NCBI GenBank assembly: GCA_002368155.1
Contig: AP018180.1
Span: 5,479,007-5,543,006, forward strand
Source of the DNA: Nostoc carneum NIES-2107
GTDB lineage: Bacteria > Cyanobacteriota > Cyanobacteriia > Cyanobacteriales > Nostocaceae
Length of the DNA: 64,000 bases
Direction of reading: 5' to 3'
Shown here in pieces: positions 35,548-44,914 of this stretch. Position 1 is the first letter of the stretch, and every line of letters begins with the position of its first letter. The notes under the pieces are model-generated. The model had not been told where the DNA came from. It did no database searches and was given only the letters and a program-made list of their open reading frames with translations. The position numbers and the translations under genes are program-made.

Positions 35548-36282
35548 ATGACTCAAAGTTTAGAAGTTCAAGAATTTGTCATAGCGATCGCAGTTAGGCA
35601 GCATAACCCCACCGTTCTGACACCAGACTTTCTTAAATATAGTGGTATTGTCCCTAGCGATTGGGAATTAGCTAGGCAACCAATTGTAACAAACTCTGCA
35701 GCACAGGTAGTTTATCAAAACGGTATCAGTATAATTGCAGAAATTAATAGAATTGTTTTCTCAGAGCCAATTCCTACTAAAGAATTGCAAGATGTATCTA
35801 TTCCTGCAATAGCTCGCAAGTATGTTGAGACACTAACTCAAGTTAATTATCAAGCAATTAGTATTAGTTTTAGAGGTTATGTAATTTTTGAGCAGAACAA
35901 CATAGCCCGTAACTACATCTTTGGTAAACTGCTGCAATCAGGCCCTTGGAAAGAGTTTGGTAGCGCACCTGTGCAAGCTGCATTGCGGTTTATTTATACC
36001 CTTCAAGATACGCAACTATTCTTGGATATTAATGAAGTTGGGCTACAATTACCGGACAAAACCCAACTGCCAGCAATTTTATTTTCCGCTAATTTTAGCC
36101 ATGCGATCGCTCAAGACGAGCCGAAAGTGCGTTTAGCTAACCTAGTACAAGTTATAGGTAAATGGCAGACTGACTTAGCTACTTACAAAGAAGTAGTAAA
36201 TACTAAGTTCTTAGGCTCACAGAACTATCAAATCAACATAGCGCCAGATGAACCTTTGATATTTCCCAAAGAAGTAAGTTAA
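35548..36282 (+). CDS. Conserved-looking protein of unknown function, 244 residues
   Basis: The product is soluble and mixed alpha/beta (QEFVIAIAVRQHNPTVLTPD, GYVIFEQNNIARNY). Repeated beta strands and no catalytic motif can be seen. I recognise no named family. It starts with an ATG preceded by AGAGAAAAAG, a weak ribosome binding site, and ends at a rho-independent terminator. It stands alone between the palindromes and a convergent secreted-protein gene. Confidence 0.6.
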   Translation: MTQSLEVQEFVIAIAVRQHNPTVLTPDFLKYSGIVPSDWELARQPIVTNSAAQVVYQNGISIIAEINRIVFSEPIPTKELQDVSIPAIARKYVETLTQVNYQAISISFRGYVIFEQNNIARNYIFGKLLQSGPWKEFGSAPVQAALRFIYTLQDTQLFLDINEVGLQLPDKTQLPAILFSANFSHAIAQDEPKVRLANLVQVIGKWQTDLATYKEVVNTKFLGSQNYQINIAPDEPLIFPKEVS

Positions 36283-36325
36283 TCACGGAATGTGAGAAAA
36301 TCTAAAAATTGAATTTTTGAGAAAT

Positions 36326-36373
36326 AGGATAACAGTAAAGGTAAAATAAATTTACTGCTATCCTTTCTTTTAT
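36326..36373 (+). terminator. Rho-independent terminator after the 35548 gene
   Basis: AGGATAACAGTAAA (36326-36339) pairs with TTTACTGCTATCCT (36351-36364) over 14 positions with one mismatch, followed by TTCTTTTATTTCTT. It lies between convergent genes, overlapping the last codons of the minus-strand gene. Confidence 0.7.
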
Positions 36374-36771
36374 TTCTTCTCAGCACAACCCTCAAAAACT
36401 TGATTACCCAGAATGAAAATTGCAGAGTAAGGATAGTTTTTATCCGACATTCCATCACTACAAGTATCGACTTGCTTGATGATTAATATACTGCTTACTC
36501 TATTTTTTAAGCGGTAAACACGTACTAAATCTGCCGGACGGCCTTGTGCTGTTAAAGGTTTAATGTACGGAAAGGTTTGTTTTGGCTTGTCAGGCGAAGA
36601 GAAAATAATTCCGCTTTTACCTACAGTTACGCTCCAAAATGGTTCTGTACCTCTAGCAATGAACTCCTCGCTCTTGCTATTTTGTGCAACAACGAGATGA
36701 TTGCTATGCATTGATAACAAAGTGATTCCCAGCCCAAAAAATGCAATGGATGAAAGGAAGGTTTTCATCAT
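36370..36771 (-). CDS. Secreted protein of COG3650-like type
   Basis: The 133-residue product has an export signal (about 1-29, ending SNHLVVAQ). The mature part contains ARGTEPFWSVTVGKSG and CSDGMSDKNYPYSAIF, with a second Cys in FEGCAEKK, so a disulfide is likely. This is the pattern of COG3650-type envelope proteins of unknown role. It is convergent with the 35548 gene and divergent from the J-domain gene. Confidence 0.7.
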   Translation of the reverse strand: MMKTFLSSIAFFGLGITLLSMHSNHLVVAQNSKSEEFIARGTEPFWSVTVGKSGIIFSSPDKPKQTFPYIKPLTAQGRPADLVRVYRLKNRVSSILIIKQVDTCSDGMSDKNYPYSAIFILGNQVFEGCAEKK

Positions 36772-36811
36772 AAATTGAGGTTTACAATATTAAGAAAAAC
36801 TTGATCGCAAG

Positions 36812-37378
36812 GTGACTCAATCAGCCGTGAATCAACATGGGACAATGCCAAAAAGCAGCGAACCCACATATTACTCCCTGCTAGGACTGCATCCCTCGGC
36901 ATCGGTAATCGACATCCGTCGAGCATACCGAGAACTGAGTAAACGCTATCATCCTGATACTACCGATTTACCTGCTACTCTTGCTACAGCTAAATTTCAG
37001 CGACTCAATGAAGCATACGCTACTTTGAGTAACCCAGAACGTAGGTTAAATTACGACTTAAAAATCGGCTATTCCCGCTTTGGAGTGATTCAAGCACCTG
37101 CCGATTTGAACCATCCCGTGCAGAAAACCTATGACTGGTCAAAATCTGCTTACTTAGATGCTAGCGATCGCCCACTATCATCGGGGGAAATCTTTGCATT
37201 ATTTATGTTAGGGTTAACGTTTTTGGGTTGTCTGTTACTCGCGATCGCTATTGGTTTAACTCGTGGTGAGGCGGCTTTTCAAACACAACAGCTACCACAA
37301 CCTGTTACAAATCAGCAGCAAATTCACCAAATGGCTCCATCAGCCAGCCTTTTGGGAATAGAAAACTACTTTTGTTAA
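36812..37378 (+). CDS. Membrane-anchored J-domain protein
   Basis: The 188-residue product has a J domain at about 20-82 (TYYSLLGLHPSASVIDIRRA, HPD in KRYHPDTTDL). One membrane helix follows at about 130-152 (FALFMLGLTFLGCLLLAIAI) and then a Gln-rich tail. J domains stimulate DnaK (Hsp70) ATPase. The start is GTG at 36812, or possibly the ATG at 36845. The DUF3143 gene follows after 21 bases, as it does in many cyanobacteria, so a joint role is likely. Confidence 0.85.
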   Translation: MTQSAVNQHGTMPKSSEPTYYSLLGLHPSASVIDIRRAYRELSKRYHPDTTDLPATLATAKFQRLNEAYATLSNPERRLNYDLKIGYSRFGVIQAPADLNHPVQKTYDWSKSAYLDASDRPLSSGEIFALFMLGLTFLGCLLLAIAIGLTRGEAAFQTQQLPQPVTNQQQIHQMAPSASLLGIENYFC

Positions 37379-37399
37379 TGTGTAATTTTAAACTTAATC

Positions 37400-37672
37400 A
37401 TGTCTTTTCTTCCTCCAGATGCACCCTTATATAACCACACCCTGCCACAAATTGAGCAGTGGCTTAAAGACCAAGGCTGTCAACAAAATGAAGCAGAGTT
37501 ACATTGTTGGCACGTAAAACGCCCTTCTTGGCAAGCTGATCTCTCCCTTGATGTTGAGCAACTAACAGTGCGCTACATCGAAGCCGGAGAAAATCACCAA
37601 GATATATTACGTTCATTCAAATATTCCCTCAGTCGGGAAGATATTGAGCAAGCGGTTTTTGCTGGGCCATAA
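37400..37672 (+). CDS. DUF3143 family protein
   Basis: The 90-residue product matches the cyanobacterial DUF3143 family: LPQIEQWLKDQGCQQNEAEL, HCWHVKRPSWQADLSLDVEQ, VRYIEAGE. No function is known. It is small, soluble, and lies 21 bases after a J-domain gene, so an accessory role in chaperone function is possible (inference from order only). Confidence 0.85.
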   Translation: MSFLPPDAPLYNHTLPQIEQWLKDQGCQQNEAELHCWHVKRPSWQADLSLDVEQLTVRYIEAGENHQDILRSFKYSLSREDIEQAVFAGP

Positions 37673-37682
37673 GGAATGGGGT

Positions 37683-37822
37683 AATATTTGTCATTTGGTA
37701 ATGAGTAATGGGTAATGGGTAATGGGTAATGGGTAATGAGTAATGGGTAATGGGAATTTGCCCCTTGTCTCCCTGCCCCCTGCCCCCTGCCTTTTTTTTC
37801 CCAGTCCCCAGTCCCCAATCCC
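37683..37822. repeat. Composite repeat: TAATGGG units, CCCCTTGTCTCCCTGCCCCC core, CCCCAGT units
   Basis: TAATGGG-type units are followed by a core (GGGAATTTGCCCCTTGTC and on to CCCCTGCC, about 37752-37792) and CCCCAGTCCCCAAT units. The same order and core occur at 41672-41845. Confidence 0.8.
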
Positions 37823-38571
37823 TATACCGCACCAAACCGCCGTTCCCGTTGCTGATAAGCACACAAGGCGCGGTGAAATTCTACGCGGTCAAAATCTGGC
37901 CAGAGTGTTTCAGTAATATAAAATTCACCATAAGCCATTTGCCATAAAAGGAAATTTGAGAGGCGCATTTCGCCACTAGTACGTATTAATAAATCTGGAT
38001 CAGCAATACCTGCTGTGTATAAATGGCGTTCAAATACCGCCTCATCAATTTCATCGGGTTGGATTAGCCCTTGTTGAACTTTTTGGGCGATCGCCCGACA
38101 AGCTTGTAAAATTTCTTGCCGTCCACCATAATTTGTGGCTACTGTAAACCTGATACTGCGATTATCTTTAGTTTCTGCCATAGAACGGGAAATTTCTTCT
38201 TGGAGCGATCGCGGTAGTGCATTCAAATTCCCCACGAATTGAATTTGCACGTTCTCTTCCACCATTTCCCGCAGTTCTTGGCGTAAAACTCTTTGAAATA
38301 GAGTCATCAAAAAATCAACTTCTTCTTGGGGTCTTTTCCAGTTTTCTGTGGAAAAAGCGTAAGCTGTTAACGCTTGAATTCCCCAATCTTTACAACAACG
38401 CAGCAAATCTTTGAGTGCATCTACTCCCCGTTTATGACCCATAATCCGGGGTAGACCTTGACGTTTAGCCCATCGACCATTGCCATCCATAATCACCGCA
38501 ACGTGTTTGGGCAGTAATTCTCGTTTTAAGCCAGGGGGCAAATCTTGTAATTCAGTTTGTTGTGCTTTCAT
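37822..38571 (-). CDS. uppS: Undecaprenyl diphosphate synthase (isoprenyl transferase)
   Basis: The 249-residue enzyme has the cis-prenyltransferase signature: [40 protein letters not shown], and [19 protein letters not shown]. It makes the C55 carrier used for peptidoglycan and glycan export. Its ATG overlaps the cdaA stop by ATGA, so it is the last gene of a lysA-cdaA-uppS-type order. Its 3' end abuts composite repeats. Confidence 0.94.
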   Translation of the reverse strand: MKAQQTELQDLPPGLKRELLPKHVAVIMDGNGRWAKRQGLPRIMGHKRGVDALKDLLRCCKDWGIQALTAYAFSTENWKRPQEEVDFLMTLFQRVLRQELREMVEENVQIQFVGNLNALPRSLQEEISRSMAETKDNRSIRFTVATNYGGRQEILQACRAIAQKVQQGLIQPDEIDEAVFERHLYTAGIADPDLLIRTSGEMRLSNFLLWQMAYGEFYITETLWPDFDRVEFHRALCAYQQRERRFGAV

Positions 38572-39491
38572 TTTTTATCTCGAGAAGCGGTCGATGGTAA
38601 TCCGAGTAACCTTGAAACCAGTACTAGTGCCTTAGTATTCAGCTGACGACCTAAGCTTAACAAACCAGGAGCCACAGCTTCCCGATCTACCGTTGGGGAT
38701 AAAAGAGCTTCTAAAGACTCTTTGAGTTTTCTAATCGTCAGTGGTCTATTGAGAATTCCCCTTTCAGCTAAGGAAATAGAACCAGTTTCTTCTGATACAA
38801 CAACACAGATGCAATTTTCGACCCGCTCAGTAATTCCCATCGCAGCCCGGTGGCGTGTACCCAACTGGCGCGAGGCTGTGCGTCCCGAAAGTGGTAAAAT
38901 TATACCTGATGCAATAATCCGTGAGCCACGTATCAAGGTTGCCCCATCGTGTAATAAAGTTTTCGGTTGAAATATAGTTTGTATTAATTCTTTAGTAACC
39001 TCAGCATTCAGTTTCACTCCTGGTACAGAAAAATCTCGCTCGTCAATCGGGCCTGTTGTTTCCACAATCAATAAAGCGCCAATTCGGTTTTTTGACAGTT
39101 CTTTGACAGCATCAACAATCTCATCAATTACACTGTCAGATTTAGGTACTGCCAAACTGGAGGGATGAAACAACTGGCGGAATTCGCCGCGCCCTAATTG
39201 TTCTAAAAAACGCCGAAACTCTGACTGGAGTGCCACTGCCATTGCTACAGCACAGCCAATAACCAACTTTTCTAGTACGAAATTTAAGAGTGGTAGCCCC
39301 AACCTATTACTTAGTGCTGAAGCCAACATTAATATAATAAATCCCCGTACCATCCACAGCGTTCGGCGCTCACTAATAATAACTAGTATCATGTAGGTCA
39401 GCGCCAATACTAATACGATATCCAGAGTCCCAAGCAGCAAGGACTGCGACCATCCCAGGTTTGTCAGCCATTGCTTCCACCAATCTCTCAT
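38568..39491 (-). CDS. cdaA: Diadenylate cyclase, CdaA type
   Basis: The 307-residue protein has three N-terminal hydrophobic segments (about 15-70), then a DisA-type catalytic domain with [11 protein letters not shown] and [12 protein letters not shown], the conserved DGA and RHR motifs. CdaA makes the second messenger c-di-AMP, which in cyanobacteria has been tied to day-night and osmotic homeostasis. It is translationally coupled to uppS. The role of the C-terminal 50 residues is unclear. Confidence 0.93.
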   Translation of the reverse strand: MRDWWKQWLTNLGWSQSLLLGTLDIVLVLALTYMILVIISERRTLWMVRGFIILMLASALSNRLGLPLLNFVLEKLVIGCAVAMAVALQSEFRRFLEQLGRGEFRQLFHPSSLAVPKSDSVIDEIVDAVKELSKNRIGALLIVETTGPIDERDFSVPGVKLNAEVTKELIQTIFQPKTLLHDGATLIRGSRIIASGIILPLSGRTASRQLGTRHRAAMGITERVENCICVVVSEETGSISLAERGILNRPLTIRKLKESLEALLSPTVDREAVAPGLLSLGRQLNTKALVLVSRLLGLPSTASRDKK

Positions 39492-39614
39492 GACATCTGG
39501 ATTAATATTTTGCCTCTAAAATACAGTGAATTAATAGTCCAGAGTCAAGAGTAAAAAGTCAAGAGTGAACATTTATTAACTCTGGACTTTGGACATTTGA
39601 CCTTGGACGTTGAA

Positions 39615-41018
39615 CTATTTCTTTAGTCTTTCTGGTAGGCAATCTTGCCTAATTAAGTCCTGATAAGTTTCGCGTTGCAAAATTAAATTTGCTTCGCCGT
39701 TTGAGACTACAACAGCTGCCGGTCGGGGTAAGCGATTGTAGTTAGATGCCATACTGTAATTGTAAGCACCAGTTCCCATAACTACGAGAATATCCCCAGG
39801 TTCAGTTTGTGGGAGTTGGGCATTTTTAATCAAAATATCCCCAGATTCACAGTGCTTACCAGCAATTGTGACAGTTTCTGTCAAGGGAGCAGAAATTTTG
39901 TTAGCGACCACAGCCCGGTACTCTGATTGGTAAGTAATCGGTCGTGGGTTGTCTGACATACCTCCATCTACTGCTATGTAAGTACGGATTTCCGGAATTA
40001 CCTTTGATGAACCTATTGTATAAGCAGTTACACAAGCTGTGGCAATCAGCGATCGCCCTGGTTCCGATAATAACTTGGGCAAAGGTAGATTTTCTGCTGC
40101 ACAAGCTGTTTGCACTACTTCACAAATCGCTTTGACCCATTCATCAATACTTGGTGGATCGTCTGATTCTACATAGCGAATCCCTAAACCACCGCCAACA
40201 TTTAGCTCTGTCACATTTAAACCGTACTTGGCTGCATCGCGCAACCACTGCACCATGACAGCCGCTAAATCCTGATGGGGCTGGCGTTCAAAAATTTGGG
40301 AACCAATGTGAGCGTGTAAACCCACGCAATTCAAAGCTGACTGCTTACTAACAAAGGTAAACACTTCATCCAAATCATTTGGATCGAAACCAAATTTACT
40401 GTCTAAGTGTCCCGTGCGGATGTATTCATGGGTGTGACACTCAATACCTGGTGTCAAACGCAACATAATGCGAATGGGTAGAGAAGAAGCATTTTCTCCT
40501 TGCGCCTCTGCTATTTCCACCAAGGTTTTTAACTCATACCAGTTATCCACCACAATGGTGACACCAGACTCAATTGCTAAAATTAGCTCTGAGCGAGATT
40601 TATTATTGCCGTGGAGGTAAATTTTTTCTGGGCTAACCCCAGCGCTGAGGGCGGTGTAGAGTTCTCCCCCAGACACGACATCGATTCCCAAGCCTTCATC
40701 AGCAACGATCGCACAAACTGCTAAACAATTCCAAGCTTTAGAAGCATACAGGACTTGAGATTCTCCCTGGTAATATTGCTTGAAAGCATCCCGATATTGC
40801 TGACAAGCCGAACGCAGGGTTTCTTCATCTAAAATATATAAAGGCGAGCCAAACTGCTTTACTAGGGTTGTGATATCACACCCACCAATTTCTAGGCAGC
40901 CATGATTATTTACTTTAGCCGTCAAGGGTAAAAGTTCTTGATTAGGCGAAGTACTACGCCTTGCAGGTAAATATTGGCTACCAGCCTGTTGAACCCCAGT
41001 AGGGTGAGTCGATACCAT
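39615..41018 (-). CDS. lysA: Diaminopimelate decarboxylase
   Basis: The 467-residue enzyme is a PLP-dependent, alanine racemase-fold decarboxylase: QVLYASKAWNC contains the PLP lysine, HIGSQIFE and NVGGGLGIRY are active-site loops, and EPGRSLIATA and MGTGAYNYSMASNYN are C-terminal signatures. It converts meso-diaminopimelate to lysine. The N-terminal 40 residues are an extension relative to a typical 420-residue enzyme. It precedes cdaA by 123 bases and is divergent from rimI. Confidence 0.93.
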   Translation of the reverse strand: MVSTHPTGVQQAGSQYLPARRSTSPNQELLPLTAKVNNHGCLEIGGCDITTLVKQFGSPLYILDEETLRSACQQYRDAFKQYYQGESQVLYASKAWNCLAVCAIVADEGLGIDVVSGGELYTALSAGVSPEKIYLHGNNKSRSELILAIESGVTIVVDNWYELKTLVEIAEAQGENASSLPIRIMLRLTPGIECHTHEYIRTGHLDSKFGFDPNDLDEVFTFVSKQSALNCVGLHAHIGSQIFERQPHQDLAAVMVQWLRDAAKYGLNVTELNVGGGLGIRYVESDDPPSIDEWVKAICEVVQTACAAENLPLPKLLSEPGRSLIATACVTAYTIGSSKVIPEIRTYIAVDGGMSDNPRPITYQSEYRAVVANKISAPLTETVTIAGKHCESGDILIKNAQLPQTEPGDILVVMGTGAYNYSMASNYNRLPRPAAVVVSNGEANLILQRETYQDLIRQDCLPERLKK

Positions 41019-41109
41019 AACTATAAGAGTTGTCCTTGTTCAAATTATGGGCGTGAGTGAGTCTCCCGATTCCCAGTTTACAAAGGGTTTGTAATCTTAT
41101 CCAATAACT

Positions 41110-41661
41110 GTGATCTCATTAGAGTTAAAACTGCAATCACTGACATCAGACGATCTCAGCGCAATCCTAGAACTGGATAAAGCTTGCTTTGGCGGTCTTT
41201 GGACAATGGAAGGCTACCAACGAGAGTTAGATAGTCCCAACAGTGTATTACTAGGCTTATTTTCCCCAGCTTCTAGCTTAAGTTTGCTAGGAATGGGTTG
41301 TTTTTGGTCAATTTTAGAAGAAGCCCATATTACGATTTTGGCAGTACATCCCCAATATCACTGTCAAGGTTTAGGACAAGCTTTACTTTATTCCCTTCTC
41401 AAGACAGCTAGCGATCGCGGTTTGGAGCGAGCTACCCTCGAAGTTCGAGCTTCCAACCTAGCGGCTATATCTTTATATCAAAAATTTGGCTTCAAAACAG
41501 CTGGGCGACGACGGCGCTACTATCAGGACAATGGCGAAGACGCTTTAATTCTTTGGCTTCCCGAACTCCAACATCCCAAATTCCAAACAACTTTGCTCCA
41601 ATGGGAGACAATGGTACGCGATCGCCTCAACAAATCCTCTTGGCAATTTCGGTTTTTGTAA
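41110..41661 (+). CDS. rimI: Ribosomal protein S18 alanine N-acetyltransferase
   Basis: The 183-residue product is a GNAT acetyltransferase: ITILAVHPQYHCQGLGQALL is the acetyl-CoA motif and LEVRASNLAAISLYQKFGFK is motif B, as in RimI. RimI acetylates the N-terminal alanine of S18. It starts with GTG at 41110, 91 bases from the divergent lysA. The order lysA-rimI-clpC is common in related cyanobacteria. Confidence 0.85.
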   Translation: MISLELKLQSLTSDDLSAILELDKACFGGLWTMEGYQRELDSPNSVLLGLFSPASSLSLLGMGCFWSILEEAHITILAVHPQYHCQGLGQALLYSLLKTASDRGLERATLEVRASNLAAISLYQKFGFKTAGRRRRYYQDNGEDALILWLPELQHPKFQTTLLQWETMVRDRLNKSSWQFRFL

Positions 41662-41671
41662 AATTGTCATT

Positions 41672-41845
41672 GGTCATTTGTCATTTGTCATTGGGTAATT
41701 GGTAATGGGTAATTGGTAATGGGTAATGAGTAATGAGTAATGAGTAATGAGTAATGGGAATTTGCCCCTTGTCTCCCTGCCCCCTGCCTTTTCCCTATCC
41801 CTAGTCCCCAGTCCCCAGTCCCCAGTCCCCAGTCCCCAATCCCCC
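41672..41845. repeat. Second copy of the composite repeat
   Basis: TCATTTGTCATTTG and TAATGGG units lead into the shared core (about 41751-41788) and then at least five AGTCCCC units, as at 37683-37822. Confidence 0.8.
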
Positions 41846-42175
41846 TGATTCCCATGTAACTTTTGATGACTTTGCGGTTGACTTTTGGTCATCTTCATGA
41901 AAAAAATACACTTTCTTCAAGAAAATTTGATGAGTATTATTTATTTTTGAAAACTATTTAATTGAAAAAATAAATACATTTTTAATAATTCTTGACTTCA
42001 CCAAATAGATATGTTAAGAATAAATGTTTGGAAGTGGCTGTAAAACTAGACTTCCAGCGATTTTTTGCGGGCAATAAGAGCTAAAAACGCTGTTTCTCTT
42101 GTTCTCCTCAGTACAACAGCCACGTAAAAGTAATAAATATTCAGGAATTACGCCATCAACTTGGGTGATACCGCT

Positions 42176-42229
42176 TGGATATCTTGTTTTTTTTATACAG
42201 ATATCCAAAAGCTTGGCCTGTGCTAAAAT
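42176..42229 (+). promoter_or_regulatory. Inverted repeat and promoter-like sequence in the clpC leader
   Basis: TGGATATCT (42176-42184) pairs exactly with AGATATCCA (42199-42207) around a T-rich loop. A TGCTAAAAT extended -10 follows at 42221-42229, 38 bases before the clpC ATG. The repeat could be an operator; no known repressor is implied. It might also end upstream transcription. Confidence 0.4.
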
Positions 42230-42267
42230 CAGCGTACCGGCACGACGCAGGTGATGGGAAAAATGCC

Positions 42268-44736
42268 ATGTTTGAACGCTTCACAGAAAAAGCTATTAAG
42301 GTAATCATGCTGGCCCAAGAAGAGGCCCGCCGTTTAGGCCACAATTTCGTCGGCACTGAACAGATCCTCCTGGGTCTGATTGGTGAAGGGACGGGAGTTG
42401 CGGCCAAGGTGCTGAAATCAATGGGTGTCAATCTCAAAGATGCCCGAATTGAAGTAGAAAAAATCATAGGACGGGGTTCGGGCTTTGTTGCTGTGGAAAT
42501 TCCTTTTACGCCACGGGCAAAGCGGGTTCTGGAACTATCTTTAGAAGAAGCGCGCCAATTAGGCCATAACTACATTGGCACCGAACATCTGCTGTTGGGC
42601 CTGATCCGAGAAGGGGAAGGTGTGGCAGCCAGGGTGTTGGAAAACCTCGGCGTGGATCTATCGAAGGTACGAACCCAAGTCATTCGGATGTTGGGCGAAA
42701 CAGCTGAAGTCACCCAAGGAGGCCCCTCTGGGCGCACCAAAACTCCAACCTTGGATGAATTTGGTTCCAACCTCACCCAAATGGCAACCGACAACAAACT
42801 CGATCCTGTGGTGGGACGCGCCAAAGAAATCGAGCGAGTTATCCAAATATTGGGTCGCCGGACAAAAAATAACCCAGTGCTGATAGGTGAACCAGGGGTT
42901 GGTAAAACAGCGATCGCTGAAGGTTTAGCGAGCCGCATTGCCAACAAAGATGTCCCCGACATCCTGGAAGACAAGCGCGTAGTCACGCTGGATATTGGTT
43001 TACTTGTAGCCGGAACCAAGTATCGGGGTGAATTTGAAGAACGCCTGAAGAAAATCATGGACGAAATTCGTCAGGCGGGTAATGTAATTCTCGTCATTGA
43101 CGAGGTACACACCCTGATTGGTGCAGGTGCAGCCGAAGGCGCAATCGACGCGGCGAATATCCTCAAGCCAGCTTTGGCTAGAGGTGAGTTGCAATGTATT
43201 GGTGCAACCACCCTAGATGAATATCGCAAACACATCGAACGGGATGCAGCATTAGAGCGCCGCTTCCAACCAGTAATGGTAGGCGAACCCTCAGTTGATG
43301 AAACAATTGAGATTCTCTACGGTCTGCGCGATCGCTACGAGCAACACCACAAACTGAAAATTTCCGATGAAGCCTTGGTGGCGGCAGCGAAATTGTCCGA
43401 TCGTTATATTAGTGATCGCTATCTGCCAGATAAAGCCATCGACTTAATCGACGAAGCAGGTTCCAGAGTCCGGTTGATTAACTCCCAATTGCCCCCCGCA
43501 GCCAAAGAGTTAGACAAAGAACTGCGCCAAATCTTAAAAGAAAAAGATGATGCAGTTCGCTCCCAAGACTTCGACCGCGCTGGAGAACTGCGCGATCGCG
43601 AAATGGAAATCAAAGCCGAAATTCGCGCGATCGCTCAAAGCAAAACCAATGCTTCTGGTAACGAAGGTTTAGAACCCGTAGTTACAGAAGAGGACATTGC
43701 CCACATCGTCGCATCCTGGACGGGAGTTCCGGTGAACAAGCTCACCGAATCCGAATCCGAGAAGCTGTTGCACATGGAAGACACCCTACATCAGCGCCTA
43801 ATTGGACAAGAAGACGCTGTGAAGGCAGTTTCCCGAGCAATTCGCCGCGCTCGTGTCGGTTTGAAAAATCCCAATCGACCCATCGCCAGCTTTGTCTTCT
43901 CAGGCCCCACCGGCGTTGGTAAAACCGAATTGGCGAAATCCTTGGCTTCTTACTTCTTCGGTTCCGAAGAAGCAATGATTCGCCTAGATATGTCGGAATA
44001 TATGGAACGTCACACCGTCAGCAAACTGATCGGTTCACCTCCAGGTTACGTTGGCTATAACGAAGGCGGTCAGCTAACCGAAGCAGTAAGACGCAGACCT
44101 TATACCGTGGTGCTATTCGACGAAATCGAAAAAGCTCACCCCGATGTCTTCAACATGCTGCTGCAAATCTTAGAAGACGGTCGCTTAACCGATGCTAAAG
44201 GTCGCACCGTAGACTTTAAGAACACTCTGTTGATTTTGACATCTAACATCGGTTCCAAGGTAATTGAAAAAGGTGGTGGCGGTATCGGCTTCGAGTTTGC
44301 AGACGATGCTAGCGAATCGCAATACAACCGTATTCGCTCCTTGGTGAACGAAGAACTGAAGCAATACTTCCGTCCAGAGTTCCTCAACCGTTTAGATGAA
44401 ATTATCGTCTTCCGTCAGTTGAGCAAGGCCGAAGTTACAGAAATCGCCGACATCATGCTCAAAGAAGTATTTGGTCGCCTGACCGAAAAAGGTATTACCT
44501 TAGAAGTCACCGACCGCTTCAAAGACCGCCTCATCCAAGAAGGCTACAGCCCGAGCTACGGCGCACGACCATTACGTCGAGCAATTATGCGCTTGTTAGA
44601 AGATAGCTTGGCTGAAGAGATTCTCTCTGGTCGCATTAAAGATGGCGATACAGCCCTGGTTGATGTTGATGAAAACGGTAACGTTCAAGTCAGTTCTCAA
44701 CAGCGTCGGGAATTATTATCCCAAGGTGCTGAGTAA
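42268..44736 (+). CDS. clpC: ATP-dependent Clp protease ATP-binding subunit ClpC
   Basis: The 822-residue HSP100 unfoldase has two Clp N repeats (1-145), AAA-1 (Walker [14 protein letters not shown]), a UVR-like middle (about 420-460) and AAA-2 ([30 protein letters not shown]). It feeds substrates to ClpP-type protease and is essential in many cyanobacteria. The ATG at 42268 is chosen because [12 protein letters not shown] is the standard start; the frame runs 31 codons further upstream through the leader. It is followed by a terminator. Confidence 0.95.
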   Translation: MFERFTEKAIKVIMLAQEEARRLGHNFVGTEQILLGLIGEGTGVAAKVLKSMGVNLKDARIEVEKIIGRGSGFVAVEIPFTPRAKRVLELSLEEARQLGHNYIGTEHLLLGLIREGEGVAARVLENLGVDLSKVRTQVIRMLGETAEVTQGGPSGRTKTPTLDEFGSNLTQMATDNKLDPVVGRAKEIERVIQILGRRTKNNPVLIGEPGVGKTAIAEGLASRIANKDVPDILEDKRVVTLDIGLLVAGTKYRGEFEERLKKIMDEIRQAGNVILVIDEVHTLIGAGAAEGAIDAANILKPALARGELQCIGATTLDEYRKHIERDAALERRFQPVMVGEPSVDETIEILYGLRDRYEQHHKLKISDEALVAAAKLSDRYISDRYLPDKAIDLIDEAGSRVRLINSQLPPAAKELDKELRQILKEKDDAVRSQDFDRAGELRDREMEIKAEIRAIAQSKTNASGNEGLEPVVTEEDIAHIVASWTGVPVNKLTESESEKLLHMEDTLHQRLIGQEDAVKAVSRAIRRARVGLKNPNRPIASFVFSGPTGVGKTELAKSLASYFFGSEEAMIRLDMSEYMERHTVSKLIGSPPGYVGYNEGGQLTEAVRRRPYTVVLFDEIEKAHPDVFNMLLQILEDGRLTDAKGRTVDFKNTLLILTSNIGSKVIEKGGGGIGFEFADDASESQYNRIRSLVNEELKQYFRPEFLNRLDEIIVFRQLSKAEVTEIADIMLKEVFGRLTEKGITLEVTDRFKDRLIQEGYSPSYGARPLRRAIMRLLEDSLAEEILSGRIKDGDTALVDVDENGNVQVSSQQRRELLSQGAE

Positions 44737-44782
44737 AATTTAAAATTTAAAATTTGGGATTAAATCTCAAATTAAAAAATGC

Positions 44783-44816
44783 AAACGGTAGAGTATTAAT
44801 TGCTCTACCGTTTTTT
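44783..44816 (+). terminator. Rho-independent terminator after clpC
   Basis: AAACGGTAGAG (44783-44793) pairs with CTCTACCGTTT (44803-44813) over 11 bases, followed by TTT. Confidence 0.85.
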
Positions 44817-44914
44817 GTTAGCAACAAAGTGTACACAAAGTGTACAGTGTAGGAAGTGAAAGGGGAGTGACAATATATTGGTGGATAGATAGGTGAAATC
44901 GCTAAATTAGCAGT

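Larger units (their letters stand above)
41662..42267. other. Region before clpC: composite repeat and leader
   Basis: The first 185 bases are repeats. The following 420 bases are the clpC upstream region, with an AT-rich stretch at 41890-42010, a 9-bp inverted repeat at 42176-42207 and a -10-like TAAAAT at 42224. No gene. Confidence 0.6.

Noticed and set aside
42175-42267. Longer N-terminus for ClpC
   Set aside because: The 31 extra codons run through a hairpin and promoter-like leader; all relatives start at MFERFTEKA.
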